Source of the DNA: Macrotis lagotis
Lineage: Eukaryota; Chordata; Mammalia; Peramelemorphia; Peramelidae
Direction: 5' to 3'
Assembly: GCF_037893015.1 (NCBI RefSeq)
Contig: NC_133661.1
Coordinates: 182,568,508 to 182,632,507 of the forward strand
DNA: 64,000 bases
In this document: in pieces, positions 1-12,535 of the stretch
Position numbering within the stretch: the stretch's first letter is position 1
Layout of the letters: every line of letters starts with the position of its first letter
The notes under the pieces: model-generated
Databases searched by the model: none
What the model was told of the DNA's origin: nothing
What the model saw: the letters and a program-made list of their open reading frames with translations, nothing else
Made by a program: the position numbers and the translations under genes

Positions 1-720
1 TTGACTTCTTACCTGCTTATAATCCACATTTTGTGATTGGATAAATTCTAAAGAGCTATCCCAAAGCTTATTTTATAAAGATCTGGAAGGGTGAAAAGCA
101 GCAGTAAAAAGTTACTGATCTTGACTGTTTACCAAGGCAATGTTTACTACCTGGGGATAGGCTTTCTCATGGGGAATTTTTGCCTCGTGTTTAGTAATAC
201 TCTATTCTAATATTGAGAAGGGTAAGAAATTTTCAAGTCTTAAATATTTATTCCTAAAATATTAGAGATTAAAAAAATGACAGAATAACTGAGAATATGG
301 AATTTTTTTTATCTGATCATACTATTAATCTACCTAGTGCTCTGCAAAATAATTGGGAAAAAGTAAAAAATATATTGACATACAAACAAATCTTACAATT
401 TTTTACATCTAAAAAAATTTTAATATGTAATAGAGCTTACATTTGCTGTAATCACTATGTGATTTAGCATTGAGTTCACAAGATTTTTGACACATTTTTT
501 ATTGATCATAAAGCATACTTTTATCATATTGGATAATTACATAAAACTTTGACAGTCCTTAAGTCTAGCTTTTTTCATAATCCACATTTTCCATGTGGAT
601 TTCTTAACTTTTCATGATGTATGGCATGGTTCAAGACTATGTTTCAATATGCCATATATATTTGGAGATTTAATTCTAGAATCATTCATCTTCTCAATAA
701 TAAGTTAGCATTTATACAAT

Positions 721-866
721 TTTTTTGGTTGGTTTTTTTTTTGCAAGGCAGTGGGGTTAAGTGGCAGGTAATTATTAAGTGTCTGAGGTCAGACTTGAAC
801 TCAGGTGCTCTATATACTTCTGACTCCAGGGATGGTGCTCTATCCACTGGCCCACCTAGCCACCCC
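721..866 (-). repeat. tRNA-derived marsupial SINE (WSINE1-like), reverse orientation
   Basis: The sequence reads as the reverse of the SINE consensus: a T-rich tail, then ttgcaaggca, and ending in ccacctagccacccc. It is flanked by near-identical atttatacaattttt and atttatataattttt, which look like target-site duplications. Confidence 0.9.
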
Positions 867-979
867 ATTTATATAATTTTTTAAAGGCTTATAAAGGCTT
901 ATGTTATCCCAGTAGATTCTCACAACAAACCTGTGAGGTAGATATAATCTCCATTTTACAGATTAAGAAATAGGCTGTG

Positions 980-1130
980 GGGGGTGGCTAGGTGGCACAG
1001 TAGATAGAGCTGGCCCTGGAATCAGGAGTACCTGAGTTCAAATCCTGCTTGGAAGTTTAATAATTACCTAGCTCTGTGGCCTTGGGCAAGCCACTTAACC
1101 CCATTGCCTTGCAAAAACTAAAAAAAAAAA
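980..1130 (+). repeat. tRNA-derived marsupial SINE (WSINE1-like)
   Basis: It opens with ggggtggctaggtggcacag and ends with ttgccttgcaaaaacta plus an A-tail. The flanks aaataggctgtg and aaataagctgtg are likely target-site duplications. Confidence 0.92.
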
Positions 1131-1439
1131 TAAGCTGTGAAAGAATAAATTACTTCTTCAGGACATTTGAATGAGGAAGTATTTGAATTTATTTCTTGGA
1201 TAGTGCTAGGTCTAAGGACACAGGTCTTCAATAAATGATTATTGACTGATTGCTTCACTGTGAGTTTAAATGATCCTTGTATGAGAGAGGTTCTCCACGT
1301 CTCCCACCTTAATTTGTGTAAAGACATGATGAAGTTTTAAGTATAAATAAGATGGTCTATATATTCTATGAAATCTGAATAGACTAATCAAAAATGCTAA
1401 TCACACATCTGTGGACTTTAAATAACTGTAACATGTTCA

Positions 1440-1960
1440 GTAGCAATCTAGTGAACTATTATAGAGGTGGAAGAGTTCCAGTTCAAGAGTTCTATTCTAG
1501 TTTGGGAGCTGGAGCTAAGACCCTCAGAGGGAGTTGCTCCTGGGGGCAGGGGGAGGAGGGATTCCCTCTTAATATCCCTCCCTATCCCCTACTGGCAATA
1601 TCATTGTAATAAGTGGAGCATTATCTATCACCTTGGGTCAGAGAGACTATACTTATAGGAGATAGCACAACCAACATGGAGTAGACACAAGGAAAAATCA
1701 CAGGAGAAAGCAGGCAGCCTCAAAGAGCATGATCCTGTCAGTCATAATTCCAGACCATGACCTAGGAGTATAGATTTGTAAATTAATCCTATGTAATATA
1801 AATTTGAGCCTACTCTTTCCTCTGTATATATATGAGAGAGTGTGCCTCAAGTTTTAGAGAAAATGTTTTATACTTACCTGTCTTGGTATACCTGCCTTAG
1901 AAAATAAATACTCTTGCTAATAGCTAATTGAATTTACTGACTGATTTTTAAAGGGAAGCA
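1440..1960 (+). repeat. possible old solo LTR of an endogenous retrovirus
   Basis: The stretch has an LTR-like order: a TATA-like tatatatgagag near 1825, then about 80 bases on an AATAAA near 1903 followed by a short T-rich tail. No internal viral genes are seen beside it, and the ends cannot be fixed. If real it is an old, degenerate single LTR of unknown family. Confidence 0.22.
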
Positions 1961-2053
1961 CATCAGTTGCAAGGAATAGAACTTCTCAAAATCCAACAGT
2001 TACTGCAGTATCTAAGGGTCATTGAAGTATGCTCTTTAAGAGAGAAAATTCTT

Positions 2054-2202
2054 GGGGGCAGCTAGGTGGCGCAGTGGATAAAACACTGGCCCTGGAGTCA
2101 GGAGTACTGGGTTCAAATCTGATCTCAGACACCTAATAATTACCTAGCTGTGTGGCCTTGGGCAAGCCACTTAACCCCATTTGCCTTGCAAAGAGAGAGA
2201 GA
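2054..2202 (+). repeat. tRNA-derived marsupial SINE (WSINE1-like)
   Basis: Full-length copy starting ggggcagctaggtggcgcag. It is flanked by agagaaaattcttg and agagcaaattcttg, consistent with target-site duplication by L1-type retrotransposition. Confidence 0.93.
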
Positions 2203-2929
2203 GAGCAAATTCTTGCATGTTTTCTTGGAGTAGCATTCATGCTAAAATAACTCAGAATTAGAGCCATGAAAAAGGTGTATGGCACAAAATCCAGCACAAG
2301 ACAGAACTAATTAAAGTTGGGGAACCTGGCCTGACCCAGTTTCAGGTGGTCAAGCTCCTCTATTCTGAGTCCCCTGCCAACCTGACAGTGGCTGTCAATC
2401 ACTCAACAAGCAGGTACTAAGCACCAGGTACAATGTCTACTCTCAAGGAGCTTCTTTCTATGATGAAATCAGATCAAAATGATTGCCTGCTCCAGGTAAT
2501 TCAGACACTGATGCAGTAGAGACCAGTTACCTCTAGCGAAATACAATGACAGAGAACTTCAGGGAAAGACGACCCTCCCCCCAGACCACTTCAGGCTATC
2601 AGTTTATTTTCATATGTAGAGATTTTTTTTAATTTTTTGTTAGGGCAGTCACAAGTATTCTCCAGCAACTGAAAAATAAATTCAACTCCTTGACTACAAC
2701 CTACTTTGAAGAAAAAATAAAATGGTTTAAAATTGAAAAGGAGAGAGGAGCAGAAGAATGAAAAGTGAGAGTGGGTGGGAAGAAGTGGGAGGTGGGGAGA
2801 TAAAACCTAGACTCTTCTACCTAAACTCTGTTTATCACAAGCCCTGCTGCTTACTAAGTTTATTATCACATAATCAGACTACTTAATTTCCAAGTTTCAG
2901 TTGTCCCGTCGTTAAAATGAAGGAATTCG

Positions 2930-3105
2930 AATAGAACCATAGATTTTAGAATTGGAAAGGACCTCATTAAGAATCCAATTCCCTGATGTAGATTTTAAGT
3001 TGAGGAAAGGATTTTTTTATCCTTAATAAATTTTACTGATTTTTCAGATGAGGAAACTGAGATTCCAAATGACTTTCCCAAGGCCCTACACTTTTTTTTT
3101 TGAAA
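2930..3105 (-). repeat. CR1/L3- or MIR-type relic, reverse orientation
   Basis: The phrases ccatagattttagaattgga and atgaggaaactgag are the usual reverse-complement 3' end of ancient mammalian CR1/L3-type elements, and overlap in style with MIR. The fragment is short and diverged. Confidence 0.45.
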
Positions 3106-3189
3106 ATACCAAACTTGGTTTGACTGCAATGCCTGACTCTAAATTCCACACTCGTTGCTCTTGGTCTGTAAAACAAACCAGATGATTTG

Positions 3190-3270
3190 ATTATTTTAGA
3201 TTTAAGATTTTATTTGAGTTTTATCATTTTTCCCCCAATTTTACTTCCCTCCCCCACCCCCCACACAGAT
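3190..3270 (-). repeat. truncated L1 3' end, reverse orientation
   Basis: The motif tttgagtttta, followed by a cttccctccccc tract and acacag, is the same start as the longer L1 fragments at 9026 and 40285. Only about 80 bases remain. Confidence 0.5.
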
Positions 3271-3309
3271 GATCTCACCTCATCTGCTTTAATGCCTGCG
3301 CTTCGCCCC

Positions 3310-4169
3310 AGTTCAAGGCTTTAAAAAATGCGCCGCGGAAGCTTCCCCGAAGCGCGCCGCCCGGAGGGGGCGGGGCCAGGGCTGGGGGCGGGGCCTGCGG
3401 GATTTCCCGCCTTCGGTGGGGGGAGCTTGCGCCTCCCCCCCGCTCGGGCCCTGATGGGTGGAGGGCCGTGGCGGCCGGCCTTCCCTCGGCCCGCTCTACC
3501 ACCCCTGCTCGGGGTCCGGCACGGGGGGACACGGGAGGGTTTGGGGGGGGCCTCGGGGAGCCGCCGCCTACTAGAACCGGCCTCAGCGGCGCGGCGGCGG
3601 GATTTTGCCTCTGAGGTGTGTTTGGCAGCACTGGAGGGGAGGGGGGCGTGGGCCGGGAAACCGTCGCGGGGTCCATCCTGCCATCCTCCTGCCTCCAGGC
3701 AGCAAGTAGGCTGGATGCCCGGAGGGAGCGGAGGATGGGGGTGGGGAAATCGTAGCGGCGCGCGCAGGGACGTAACCGCCTTCCCGCCGGCCTTGGGTCG
3801 GGCGCGCGCCCCCGAGGAGGGCGTCCCCGAGCGCCCGGGCGCGCGGGAGAGCTGCGCGCGCACAGCGGCTCCGCCGCCCCTCCCCCCGCCGAGCTGGGAG
3901 CTGCGCGCGCACCGCGCCCCCACCCCCCCGGGCTGCGCGCGCCCCGCGGGCATCCAAACGCATCCCCGGAGCCCCAGCCGAGGCGGCCGTCGGATGCTCA
4001 CTGCGCATTTTGAGTCATCCCGGGGGGGGCCTGTAAAGGGTCATCTCGTGGGAAATAGCTTTAAAAAAAGCCCACGAAGGCGGCGCTAGGAATTTGAAAG
4101 ACGCCCCCCAAGTAGCAGCCCGTCACTTGTCTGCGGCTGCAGCTGCGCCGTCTTTATCCCGGTGCGAAG
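3310..4169 (+). promoter_or_regulatory. HAUS4: CpG-rich promoter and noncoding first exon of HAUS4
   Basis: A very GC- and CpG-rich block stands out from AT-rich flanks and lies 1.5 kb upstream of the first HAUS4 coding exon. A good splice donor, gcgaag followed by gtatcc, occurs at 4169/4170. It would end a noncoding first exon that splices to the acceptor at 5692/5693, leaving 20 bases of leader before the ATG. The transcription start cannot be fixed from sequence. Long overlapping open frames in this block are a by-product of GC content. Confidence 0.75.
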
Positions 4170-5692
4170 GTATCCTTAAGCCCGGGGTGTTTGCAGAGCT
4201 GAGTTAAGGGAAAGAAAGGTAGTACCCTCCCCATCGCCCACCCCAGACACGCAGAGCCTGAGGCAGGCCAAGGGGACACTGGGCGTGGGGAAGAAGGAGC
4301 CTTGGCATTAGGCCTTATTTCGGAGCGCATACAGAGCCTGGGCTCTTAGCCTTCCCTGCTTGTAGGGCGGTATGGAAAAGGCCTGGGCCCTAGAGTGAGC
4401 AAAAAGTTAAGTCACCAAAAGGGAAAAAAAAAACTGTTTTGAAGGACTATTTTCAAAAATTCTCATTTCAGTCCTTAGAGTACTGTAATATTAACCATTA
4501 CATGTAACAAGAAAAATTGCCATTTGCAAATCAGTTGTTAATATTGTAGCTTTTATCCAAAGGGCTTCATGAATATTTAACTTCAAGAATAATCATCCGA
4601 GGTAGAAAAATTATGAAGCAGATTAGCATTTCTCTTTACTTTACATAAAGAATGAACAACGAAGCTGAAAATTAAGTCCTAGCATCTCTACTCTTCATTT
4701 AGGTCTTCTAAGCTATATTACAAAACAGATGAATAGCTATTTTTATATTAGTAATGAATACCACATGAACCAAACTTTGTGAACATCAAGTAGTACCAAA
4801 TCATAACCTTGTTACTGGGTGTTAGTGAGACACTAAATACAGTTAATTTTTTAACAAAAGGTGGGGGAGAGATAAAAGGAATGGAAAATAACTAGTAAAG
4901 AAAAAAAATCCCTGAGTCCAGGCTGTGCCTATCTTAACTGTCTGGTGTTGCTGTAATTGTTAGCTTTGCACTTGATGTTCTGTCAAAGTGCTGACAGCTC
5001 ATGTCTGAGCAGCATTAACTATACCTTTTTGTTACTGTGGGTGCCCTGACCCCACTGCCAGTCTTGTTGTCTCTCTCTTTCCTCCAGGTACACTTTACTA
5101 ATGCTGTTATGTGAAAACCAGTTGTTATTTTTCAAGTATGGAATGATTTTTCACTCCAGAGGACAACTCTGGAGTTAATGATCAGAAAGTACCTACAGAT
5201 CTCAGGATGAAAGGAATAGCAAGAAAAGCAGAAAAAGACTGTTTTGGAATTTGAAATTTAGCCAAGTTATTTGACTGGAAAAAGAAGCAGACTTTGATGG
5301 TTCTTTTTTTTTTTCCGTTTCCCATTTCACTAATAACTAGGAAGGGACATCTCCAGTTTAACTTAGCCCTAAATAGGGGGTGGGGGGGAACAGAACTCGA
5401 CTTATTTAAACCTTAATGAGAATGTGGGGAATATTCTTCAAGAAGGATTTTTTCCCCCCAGGCCATTCAAAATAAATGGGAAAATTAAAGGACTCGGTCT
5501 GGAAAGTATTTTGTCACTTGCTAGTGGGCTTATAGAGAAAATTAAATAAGAGCTTGGTCCCCAGGATGCATGAGGTATTATTTCTTTTTTTCCAAAAGGA
5601 CCTTGATCTTCTTGACCTTCATTCTAAACTTATGTGATGAAGGTATTAAAGGGCCCCTCATTTCATCCCTTTGTTTGCTGTCTCTTTAACAG
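4170..5692 (+). other. HAUS4 intron 1, mostly unannotated
   Basis: About 1.5 kb of AT-rich intron. Apart from a small hairpin near 4948-5015 (see findings) I see no gene or recognisable repeat. Confidence 0.6.
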
Positions 5693-5712
5693 GTGGAAGT
5701 CTCATAGAAGAG

Positions 5713-8700
5713 ATGGCATCAGGAGATTTCTGCTTACCTGGAGAGGGTATGGAATTACTCCAGCAAGGTAAAGCTAACCATTTGCAAAGGGTTGTGATCA
5801 TTCAGGGTATATTTTTCTAGCTTCTTGATTTCTATGCTCATAAGAACTGTCATTTTCTAACACTATAGCATTCATATCAAAAGTATCTCAGTGCTTATAG
5901 TAATTAGGGGGAAACTAGAATTCATGAGAATTAAAGGATATTCATAGAAGGATTGGTTGTAGCTTTCTTTAACCAATTAACTAAAAATTAGGAGTAGAGC
6001 TTGTTCTGAGCTACTCTCTTTATCACAAGGGGGCTCTGAATATTGTCATTCAGGAAAATACTGGAGGTATTAGTTGAAAAGGAGCAAAACAGAAGGTCCC
6101 AGCATAAAGCAGGCACATTCTTTATATGTATGGCCATCTAATATATTGAATACCCAGAGAATTGAAATATCAGTATCTTGTTGTATATAGTTTCATGATA
6201 CAAATAGAGTAATAGCAGACCCAAGTTCTGCAGTGTCAATATGAATTCATTCGTCATAGTAGGGATTTAGTAATCCAACTTTTTTTGGTTATTGTAAAAA
6301 AGTAAGGCAACAAATTTATCTTTCATTTTTAGCTATAAATATATTGTCTTTTAAAATACTCTAGGAATACCATTTATTCCTGTGTGAAGAAGAATTTTGG
6401 GTCATGTAGTAGTCTTTTGAATATTACCTTGTTTTCAATATTTTGAATAATTCCAAATTTCATTTTCATTTTGTAAGATCTTTTAACTTTCTTCCTTTGA
6501 TGATTCATCCTGTAATCCTTTATTAAGTATTCTTTTATATAGCTTTCTTTTCTTTTTCTTTTAACATAAATCACTTTTAGTATCTTGGCACCATCCTAGG
6601 CTTATTACCTCAAGTATTAGTTAATGTCATTCCAGTAAAATTTTAAAACTTATACCCATTCCCTCTCCCTCTCTAAAAAAAAAGTGAGGATTTCTGAAGT
6701 GTCTGTTAAATCATGTTAGTATGGTGCTAGATTTCAGAAGGCAAAGTCTTAATTTAACCAAAAATACCTATTTTACTTATCTTACCTGGCATGCATTAAG
6801 TATGCAGCAAAAAGCTGCCACCTTGTAACCTGACTGAAGAGGACCTCTTGCAGAACCCTCATTTTAGCAAGCTACTACTAAGCCTGTCTCAATACGTGGA
6901 TGAGAGTGGTTTAAGCACCACCCTTGCAGAAGAGCAAGCTGAGGTAAGGGTAGAGGGAAAAGGAATGGAAAAAGGAAGAATTGCCACAATAGTCAGAGGG
7001 TTCCATCCTATCAAAGTCTGTTCTTTTCAGGCATGGAAGGAGGTCCGGCTGCAAAAGGCAGCATGGCTAAGGTCAGAGATTCTGCAGAGACTTATACAGG
7101 AAATGCTTGTAGACTACTACGTGAAGACACAGGACACAAATATGACCCCAGAAGATAAGAAGGTATTATTTGAATTAAGAGAAATGAAGTGAGGTTACAT
7201 TTGCCAGGGATGTGTGATTAAGCCGAGGTAAGTTTTATTTGATGATATTAGTGAGAGAAGTGAATCAAAGAAGAGAAGTGGAAGGAACATGGAATTTTCG
7301 GGAGGTGTGGAAGGTCCCAGAAATTTAAAAATAAAAAATTTAAAAGGAGCCATGAGGATTGTCTGAAGTGTGGGTAACATGTTCTCAAACTTGAAGAAGT
7401 TGATGAATGAGGAAAATTTCTATTTCTTTGTAGTTTCATGAATCCCTTGAACAGAGGTTACTAGTAACTGAACTGACTCGACTTTTGGATCCGAACCAGA
7501 AAAAAGAGATGCCACCTTTGCTGGGTCTGAAGAAGTCAGACTTGCTAGAACTGATGCCCCCTTCAGAGGTCAGATGGGGGTGAGGCTCAAGCTGACAGTC
7601 AAATAAGATTCCCCTTCTATATTATGTTTTGTGTGAATATCCATAGATTTTATATCATATTCATGACTCTTTGTTTCTGAATTGGTAGGATTTTGTGAGA
7701 ATGAGGGAGTGTCTGCAGCCAAAAATTGAGGAACAACTGAAGAAAAAGTGTTTCACTCTGCTCTGCTACCACGATCCCAGTTCAGGTGAGCTCTGTGCTT
7801 CCTGGCCTCCCCCCCATCCTTTGGAAAAAAGATGGCATGTTCCTCTTTTGAAATCGGGCAAAAGTTAGAAAGTTAGAAACAATTGGTGCTTATTTTATCT
7901 GTTTCTCCATTTTATTCACTGGAATAAGGAATATATTATTCTGTTTTTCCTTTGTCCATTTAGGTATAGAGTAGGAAACTCATTCTGCAGAATAATTTAT
8001 TTTCCTAGAGAGCTATAGTAACATGGAAAGGGAAGGTTAAGATCAAAAAAGACCCCCTAAGGTTTGTTTTTGAGAGTATTGTATTGGGGTTTTTTTATTT
8101 TTTTGTTTTTTTTGCAAGGCAATGGGGTTAAGTGGCTTGCCCAAGGCCACACAGCTAGATAATTATTAAGTGACTGAGGTCAGATTTGAACTTAGGTACT
8201 CCTGACTCCAAGGCTCTATCCACTGCACCACCTAGCCGCCCCTAAGGGAGCATTTTATTGTTGATGGCAGGCACAAGCTCTGAATCTTGAGTTAACTGTG
8301 AACAAAAGGTAACCTTATAGTCTGGATGGAAAACAACCTGGAAGGAAGAGCTTATGGAATGATCTCTAGGACAGGAGAAGAGACTCCATCATGAGGTGCT
8401 TGAAATTCTGACACCATAAGTGACCTTGGAGGACCATGAAGAATAGGAAAATGCATGCTTAAGAGTCTTCTTTCTCTGACTTTCTTTTCTCCTCTCAGAT
8501 TCTGATTGTGATACATTGAAAATAGCAAAGATATGGCAGTTGGCAGATGTGCTGACAAGTGAGAAGCAAGAGAACCAGAATGCCAAGAAACAGCAAAAGG
8601 AACAGACAATGCTACTTGAAAAACAGAGTTCCACCTATTCTCAGGTATATGTGTTTGTTTGTGTGTGTGTGTGTGTGTGTGTGTCTGTGTGTCTGTGTGT

Positions 8701-10285
8701 CTGTGTGTCTGTGTCTAACAGCAGCTTGGGAGATTCTTTTCTTTATTTCTACCTCCAACTTGACCATGGTTTTAAGGTCAAATTTCAGAGGAACAGTTCT
8801 GATTTCATCTTGCATTTTATTTTTCACTAACTTAAGCAATCATTTGTTTTTCCACTTTGGTGTCTCAGGTGCTTCTTCGCTGTCTTTCACTGCTACAGAG
8901 GCTTCTTCAGGAACACCGGCTAAAAACACAATCAGAGCTGGATCAGATAAATGCCCAGTACTTGGAGATCAAGTGTAGTGCCATGATTCTGAAGTTAAGG
9001 TAAACATTTAGATCAAGGAGGAGTATATTTTTTTTTATTTTATTTATTTTGAGTTTTACAATTTTTCTCCTATCTTACTTCCCTCCCCCCACTCCCCACA
9101 GAAGGCAATTTGCCAGTCTTTACATTGTTTCCATGGTATATGCTGATCCCAATTGAATGTGGTGAGAGATAAATCATATCCTTATGGAAGAAACATAAAG
9201 TTAAAGAGATAGCAAGATCAGACAATAAGATATAAGTTTGTTTTTTTTTCTAAATTAAAGGTAATAGTCCTTCGTCTTTGTTCAAACTCCACAGTTCTTT
9301 CTCTGGATACAGATGGTATTCTCCATTGCAGACAGCCCCAAATTTTCCCGATCATTGCACTGATGGAATGATCAGAGTCCATCAAGGTTGATCATCACCC
9401 CCATGTTACTGTTAGGGTGTATGGTGTTTTTCTGGCTCTGCTTATCTCACTCAGCATCAGTTCATGCAAATCCCAAGGAGGGGTAAATCATAAAGAATTC
9501 TAATTTTACATCAGCTTTTTTCTTCTTTCCTTTGTCCTCTGCTGTATCTAGCTACATGGTAAGCATTCAACAACTATCAGATAGCCTTATTAGTTTTTGT
9601 AGTGCCTAGATTCACTCTTTTGAGGTCTTCTAAGTAAAGCTACTCACTAAGTAAAGTTGGTTTCTTTATGTTGTACCTAAGTAAAGCTACTCACTGAGTA
9701 AAGAAATTAACCTTACTCTTTTTCCAAATGGGTACTTTACCAGGAGACAAATTTTGTGGGAGACGAGTGAAACTGTATGTGCTATTTCTGCTCAGTTCAC
9801 ACAGTAACAATGGACAGTTGAGCTATTTGCATCGTGTGTCGTATTCCTAGATTGGCTTTTGTCACCTATTTTGATCTTCTTGGTTACTTTCTTTCCTTCA
9901 GAATGGAGGAGCTTCAGATTTTGTCAGACACTTACACAGCAGAGAAGGTAGAAGTTCATCGCCTCATTAGGTGGGTGATAAAAGATTTGCATGCTATTCA
10001 ACTTTAAGGACCTACCATGTTCTAGACTTGCCTTTTCCATTTGGTATCTCTTTTCTCAGTTGCCATATCACTTCCATTTTTTCTTTCCTTTCTTGTATTA
10101 GGGATAGTTTGGAGGGGGCCATTCGCCAACAGGAGCAAGACATGGAGAAGTCACGCCAAGTCTTGAGCACTTATGAGGTACTAGGTGAGGAGTTTGACAA
10201 GCTGGTGAAGGAGTATACGCATTTGAAGCAGGCAACTGAAAACAAGCGCTGGGCTCTTCAGGAATTTAATAAATCTTACCATTGA
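5713..10285 (+). CDS. HAUS4: HAUS augmin-like complex subunit 4
   Basis: HAUS4 is a subunit of the eight-protein augmin complex, which recruits gamma-tubulin ring complexes to existing spindle microtubules for branched nucleation and supports centrosome integrity. Nine coding exons were rebuilt: 5713-5767, 6801-6943, 7031-7162, 7434-7568, 7689-7785, 8499-8644, 8869-8999, 9902-9970 and 10102-10285. All have GT-AG borders and compatible phases and give 363 aa, the human length. The protein starts MASGDFCLPGEGMELLQQ and ends ATENKRWALQEFNKSYH, close to the human protein, which also fixes the start. Glu/Gln/Lys-rich heptad-like stretches in the second half (about 190-350) fit the family's coiled coils. 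The start has a 20-base coding-exon leader after the intron at 5692. PRMT5 lies 13 kb downstream on the same strand, as in other mammals. No breaks are seen. Confidence 0.97.
8089..8242 (-). repeat. tRNA-derived marsupial SINE in HAUS4 intron, reverse orientation
   Basis: T-rich tail followed by ttgcaaggcaatggggttaa and ending in ccacctagccgcccc. It sits in the intron between exons ending at 7785 and starting at 8499. Confidence 0.92.
8648..8717 (+). repeat. (TG)n / (TGTC)n microsatellite
   Basis: A TG run, then tgtctg repeats, starting four bases after the HAUS4 exon end at 8644. It forms the 5' part of that intron. Confidence 0.95.
9026..9473 (-). repeat. L1 3'-end fragment in HAUS4 intron, reverse orientation
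   Basis: It begins with a T-rich tract (a reversed poly(A) tail) and tttgagttttacaattttt. It then matches, over most of its length, the copy at 40285-40875. It ends in gcatcagttcatgcaaatcc. Flanks caaggaggagta (9014) and caaggaggggta (9474) look like a 12-bp target-site duplication, so this is a 5'-truncated insertion. Confidence 0.75.
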
Positions 10286-10563
10286 GTTTTGTAGAAACCA
10301 AGGACTTGGATCCTTCTGCCTCAGCAGCACGTATTGTTCCTGTCCTGTTTCTCCTATATAATTATTGCCTTCTCACTTCTCAAAAGGGGCAGTCAGGAGA
10401 CAACACTCATACAGTAAAAACTCTGGTGGACTAGGCATTCTCCTAGTTTCTGTCCTGTACTTGAAATAACCTGACCACCTTCAAATCCTCCCTAGGAATA
10501 GATCTGCACATCTTAGGGTCTCTCTAAGAAAACCAATCCTGCCTTTTGTCCAATTGTTTCCTA

Positions 10564-10569
10564 AATAAA
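10564..10569 (+). promoter_or_regulatory. HAUS4: HAUS4 polyadenylation signal
   Basis: The first canonical AATAAA after the stop codon, about 280 bases downstream, so the predicted 3' UTR is about 0.3 kb. Another AATAAA at about 10631 could serve as an alternative. Confidence 0.65.
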
Positions 10570-10589
10570 ATGATATAGTTTCTTGTGCT

Positions 10590-11480
10590 ATTAGTAATTC
10601 CTTTTGAAATGTAAAAGAGGCGAGATAGTGAATAAAGAGCTCCTGGCTTTTGAGTTGGTACTCCCTGGGTTCAAGTCTAACTTTGACACATACTTGTTAT
10701 GTGGTTTCCCAGGTCCTTTAGGCTTTCAAAAATCTCAGAAGACTGTAGGTTGCAAAATAATTGCTTACCACCTACATTGGTAGGTTGAATTTCCTCCTTA
10801 CATGAGTAAAATCATAGGTTTAGAACAATTTTTTTAACAGGTTGAACAGTTTTGAAAAGGCTACTTGTCCTATATTGATAAGAAAGATGTTCTGACAAAT
10901 GTAGAGAGAAATTTAATGGTAGGAGGAAGAACTTGTTTTCTAAATGAAATCTTGAAGTTTACTTTATTCTGAAAATTGTATAACTAAATAAAAGTAGATT
11001 ATTTGCTTTTATGAAACTGAACAATTGAGATGAGTATGGAACTCCCTATCATTCTATAACTATTTCTGTAAAAAAAAAATTCCTGTCTATAAGTGCTACC
11101 CAATTACTGGAAAAGGAGAAGCTGCTGACCTATGTGATATAAATTGGGTATACTGCTGATTGTGTCTGGAGAGGCAAAACAATAGATATGGGATAGGAAC
11201 TGGGCCAGAATAGCAAAAGAACAGGTTCCTAAAGGAATCTGTTTTTTGGGAACCAGAAAATAAGAATAGGAGCAGTAAAGAGAACTCTCATTCAGAAGAC
11301 TACATCTAACACAAATTCCTACCTAAGGTAAAGTATGGGCTGGCTTCTTACAATAATATGGGAAGGAAATAAAGTTGGAAGGTTTTTAATCAAGATCACA
11401 TATAATGTCCTGGGAATTAAAGACAAAATGTCAGAGAAATGGAAACTCTCAAAAATGTTTCAGCTGTGCACCATGACAGT
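10590..11480. other. intergenic, MIR-like fragment only
   Basis: Around 10620-10735 the phrases ctccctgggttcaagtc and gacacatacttgt resemble a MIR/MAR1-type tRNA SINE. Nothing recognisable is seen in the rest. Confidence 0.4.
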
Positions 11481-11965
11481 CAACATTTATCAATCAAGCA
11501 CTCATAACATATGAATATTGTTAACTTATAATAAAAATTTCTGCCTTCATGGGGTTTATAATCTATCACTGGGAGACAGAAAAAACAACTCAAAAAATTC
11601 AAAAACACTTAGAAATATAGAAAGTACAAAAGTGAATCGTCAGATTTTATACATAAATCGTGAAAGAATGAGGTACTAGATTAATGATCTGAGTTTTATA
11701 GATTTGGAAAAGGCTTTATGAAGAAAGTAAATTCTAAATAGGGTTTTAGAGAAGACAGATAATGCCTGGTAGAAAAGTAGCATTTGTATTCTTGGTTGAG
11801 TGGGGTAGTTGGATATTTGAAGACACAAGTGGAAATCGGGAAAGTCTGATGAAGTTAACTTAGATGGACTGGAATTCATATCTAAATCCTTTTGCTTCAG
11901 ACTAGGACAGCCGGGCAAACTGGAATATAGGGAAGTCACGTTTTTATTTCCAAAAGGCTTAGGAA
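11480..11965 (-). repeat. ancient L2-type LINE relic, reverse orientation
   Basis: It follows the same order of phrases as the clearer copies at 21730 and 28400: aacatttatcaatcaagcac, a cataatctatc-like phrase, a gaagacttg-like phrase. It is strongly diverged. Confidence 0.4.
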
Positions 11966-12109
11966 GCAAATGAAATAGATTCCTTTTAGTCTCTTGAGAG
12001 ACATCACTAAAGGCCCCTATCATTGCAGTGGTTTGTCTACATCATATCATTGACCAGATGTGGAGTGTTTACTAAGAATATGAACCATATTCCTATGATA
12101 GTTTACTGC

Positions 12110-12420
12110 TGAGGGGTACTTTGAATTGTTTTAACTGATCTGGAAAACAATTGATATTTGCAATAGATAAATTACTGAAGTGTTTACTATATGTTGACTC
12201 CAGAGAGTAAACTACAAGGACTATCCCAAGGAGGTCATAAGCCCCACATGTGTTTAAAGTAGCATGGTTTGTGATAAAACCAGAAATGAAATATGTACCT
12301 GACATTTGGGGAATGGATGATGGCATATGAAGGTGATTGAATGTTATGATGCCATATGGATTGAAAAATATGAATTCAGAGAAATAAGGATACAAAATGA
12401 TGTCTAGGGAAGAAAGCAGA
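12110..12420 (+). repeat. old L1 relic
   Basis: The phrase ggggaatggatgatgg, then a degenerate gaatgttatgatgccat, corresponds to the region near the end of L1 ORF2 in marsupial L1s, in sense orientation. Diverged fragment. Confidence 0.45.
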
Positions 12421-12429
12421 TCCAAAAGA

Positions 12430-12535
12430 CCAATGTATTTAAATTCAACCTCAGACACCAGCAGTGTGACTGGGCAAGTCACTTAACCCTACTTGCCTCC
12501 CCCAAAAATATGTACAATGGTTACAATGCAAAAAA
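12430..12535 (+). repeat. MIR/SINE fragment
   Basis: The sequence attcaacctcagacacc, gtgtgactgggcaagtcact and taaccctacttgcctc is the 3' half of a tRNA-derived SINE. Confidence 0.6.

Noticed and set aside
1-720. Possible AJUBA 3' end at the left edge
   Set aside because: AJUBA is expected to the left by synteny, but no LIM-domain coding sequence or clear terminal exon is visible.
3275-4089. Overlapping open frames up to 253 codons on both strands in the HAUS4 CpG island
   Set aside because: GC-rich DNA lacks stop codons by chance. The frames are Arg/Pro/Gly/Ala-rich, overlap each other on both strands and show no family resemblance.
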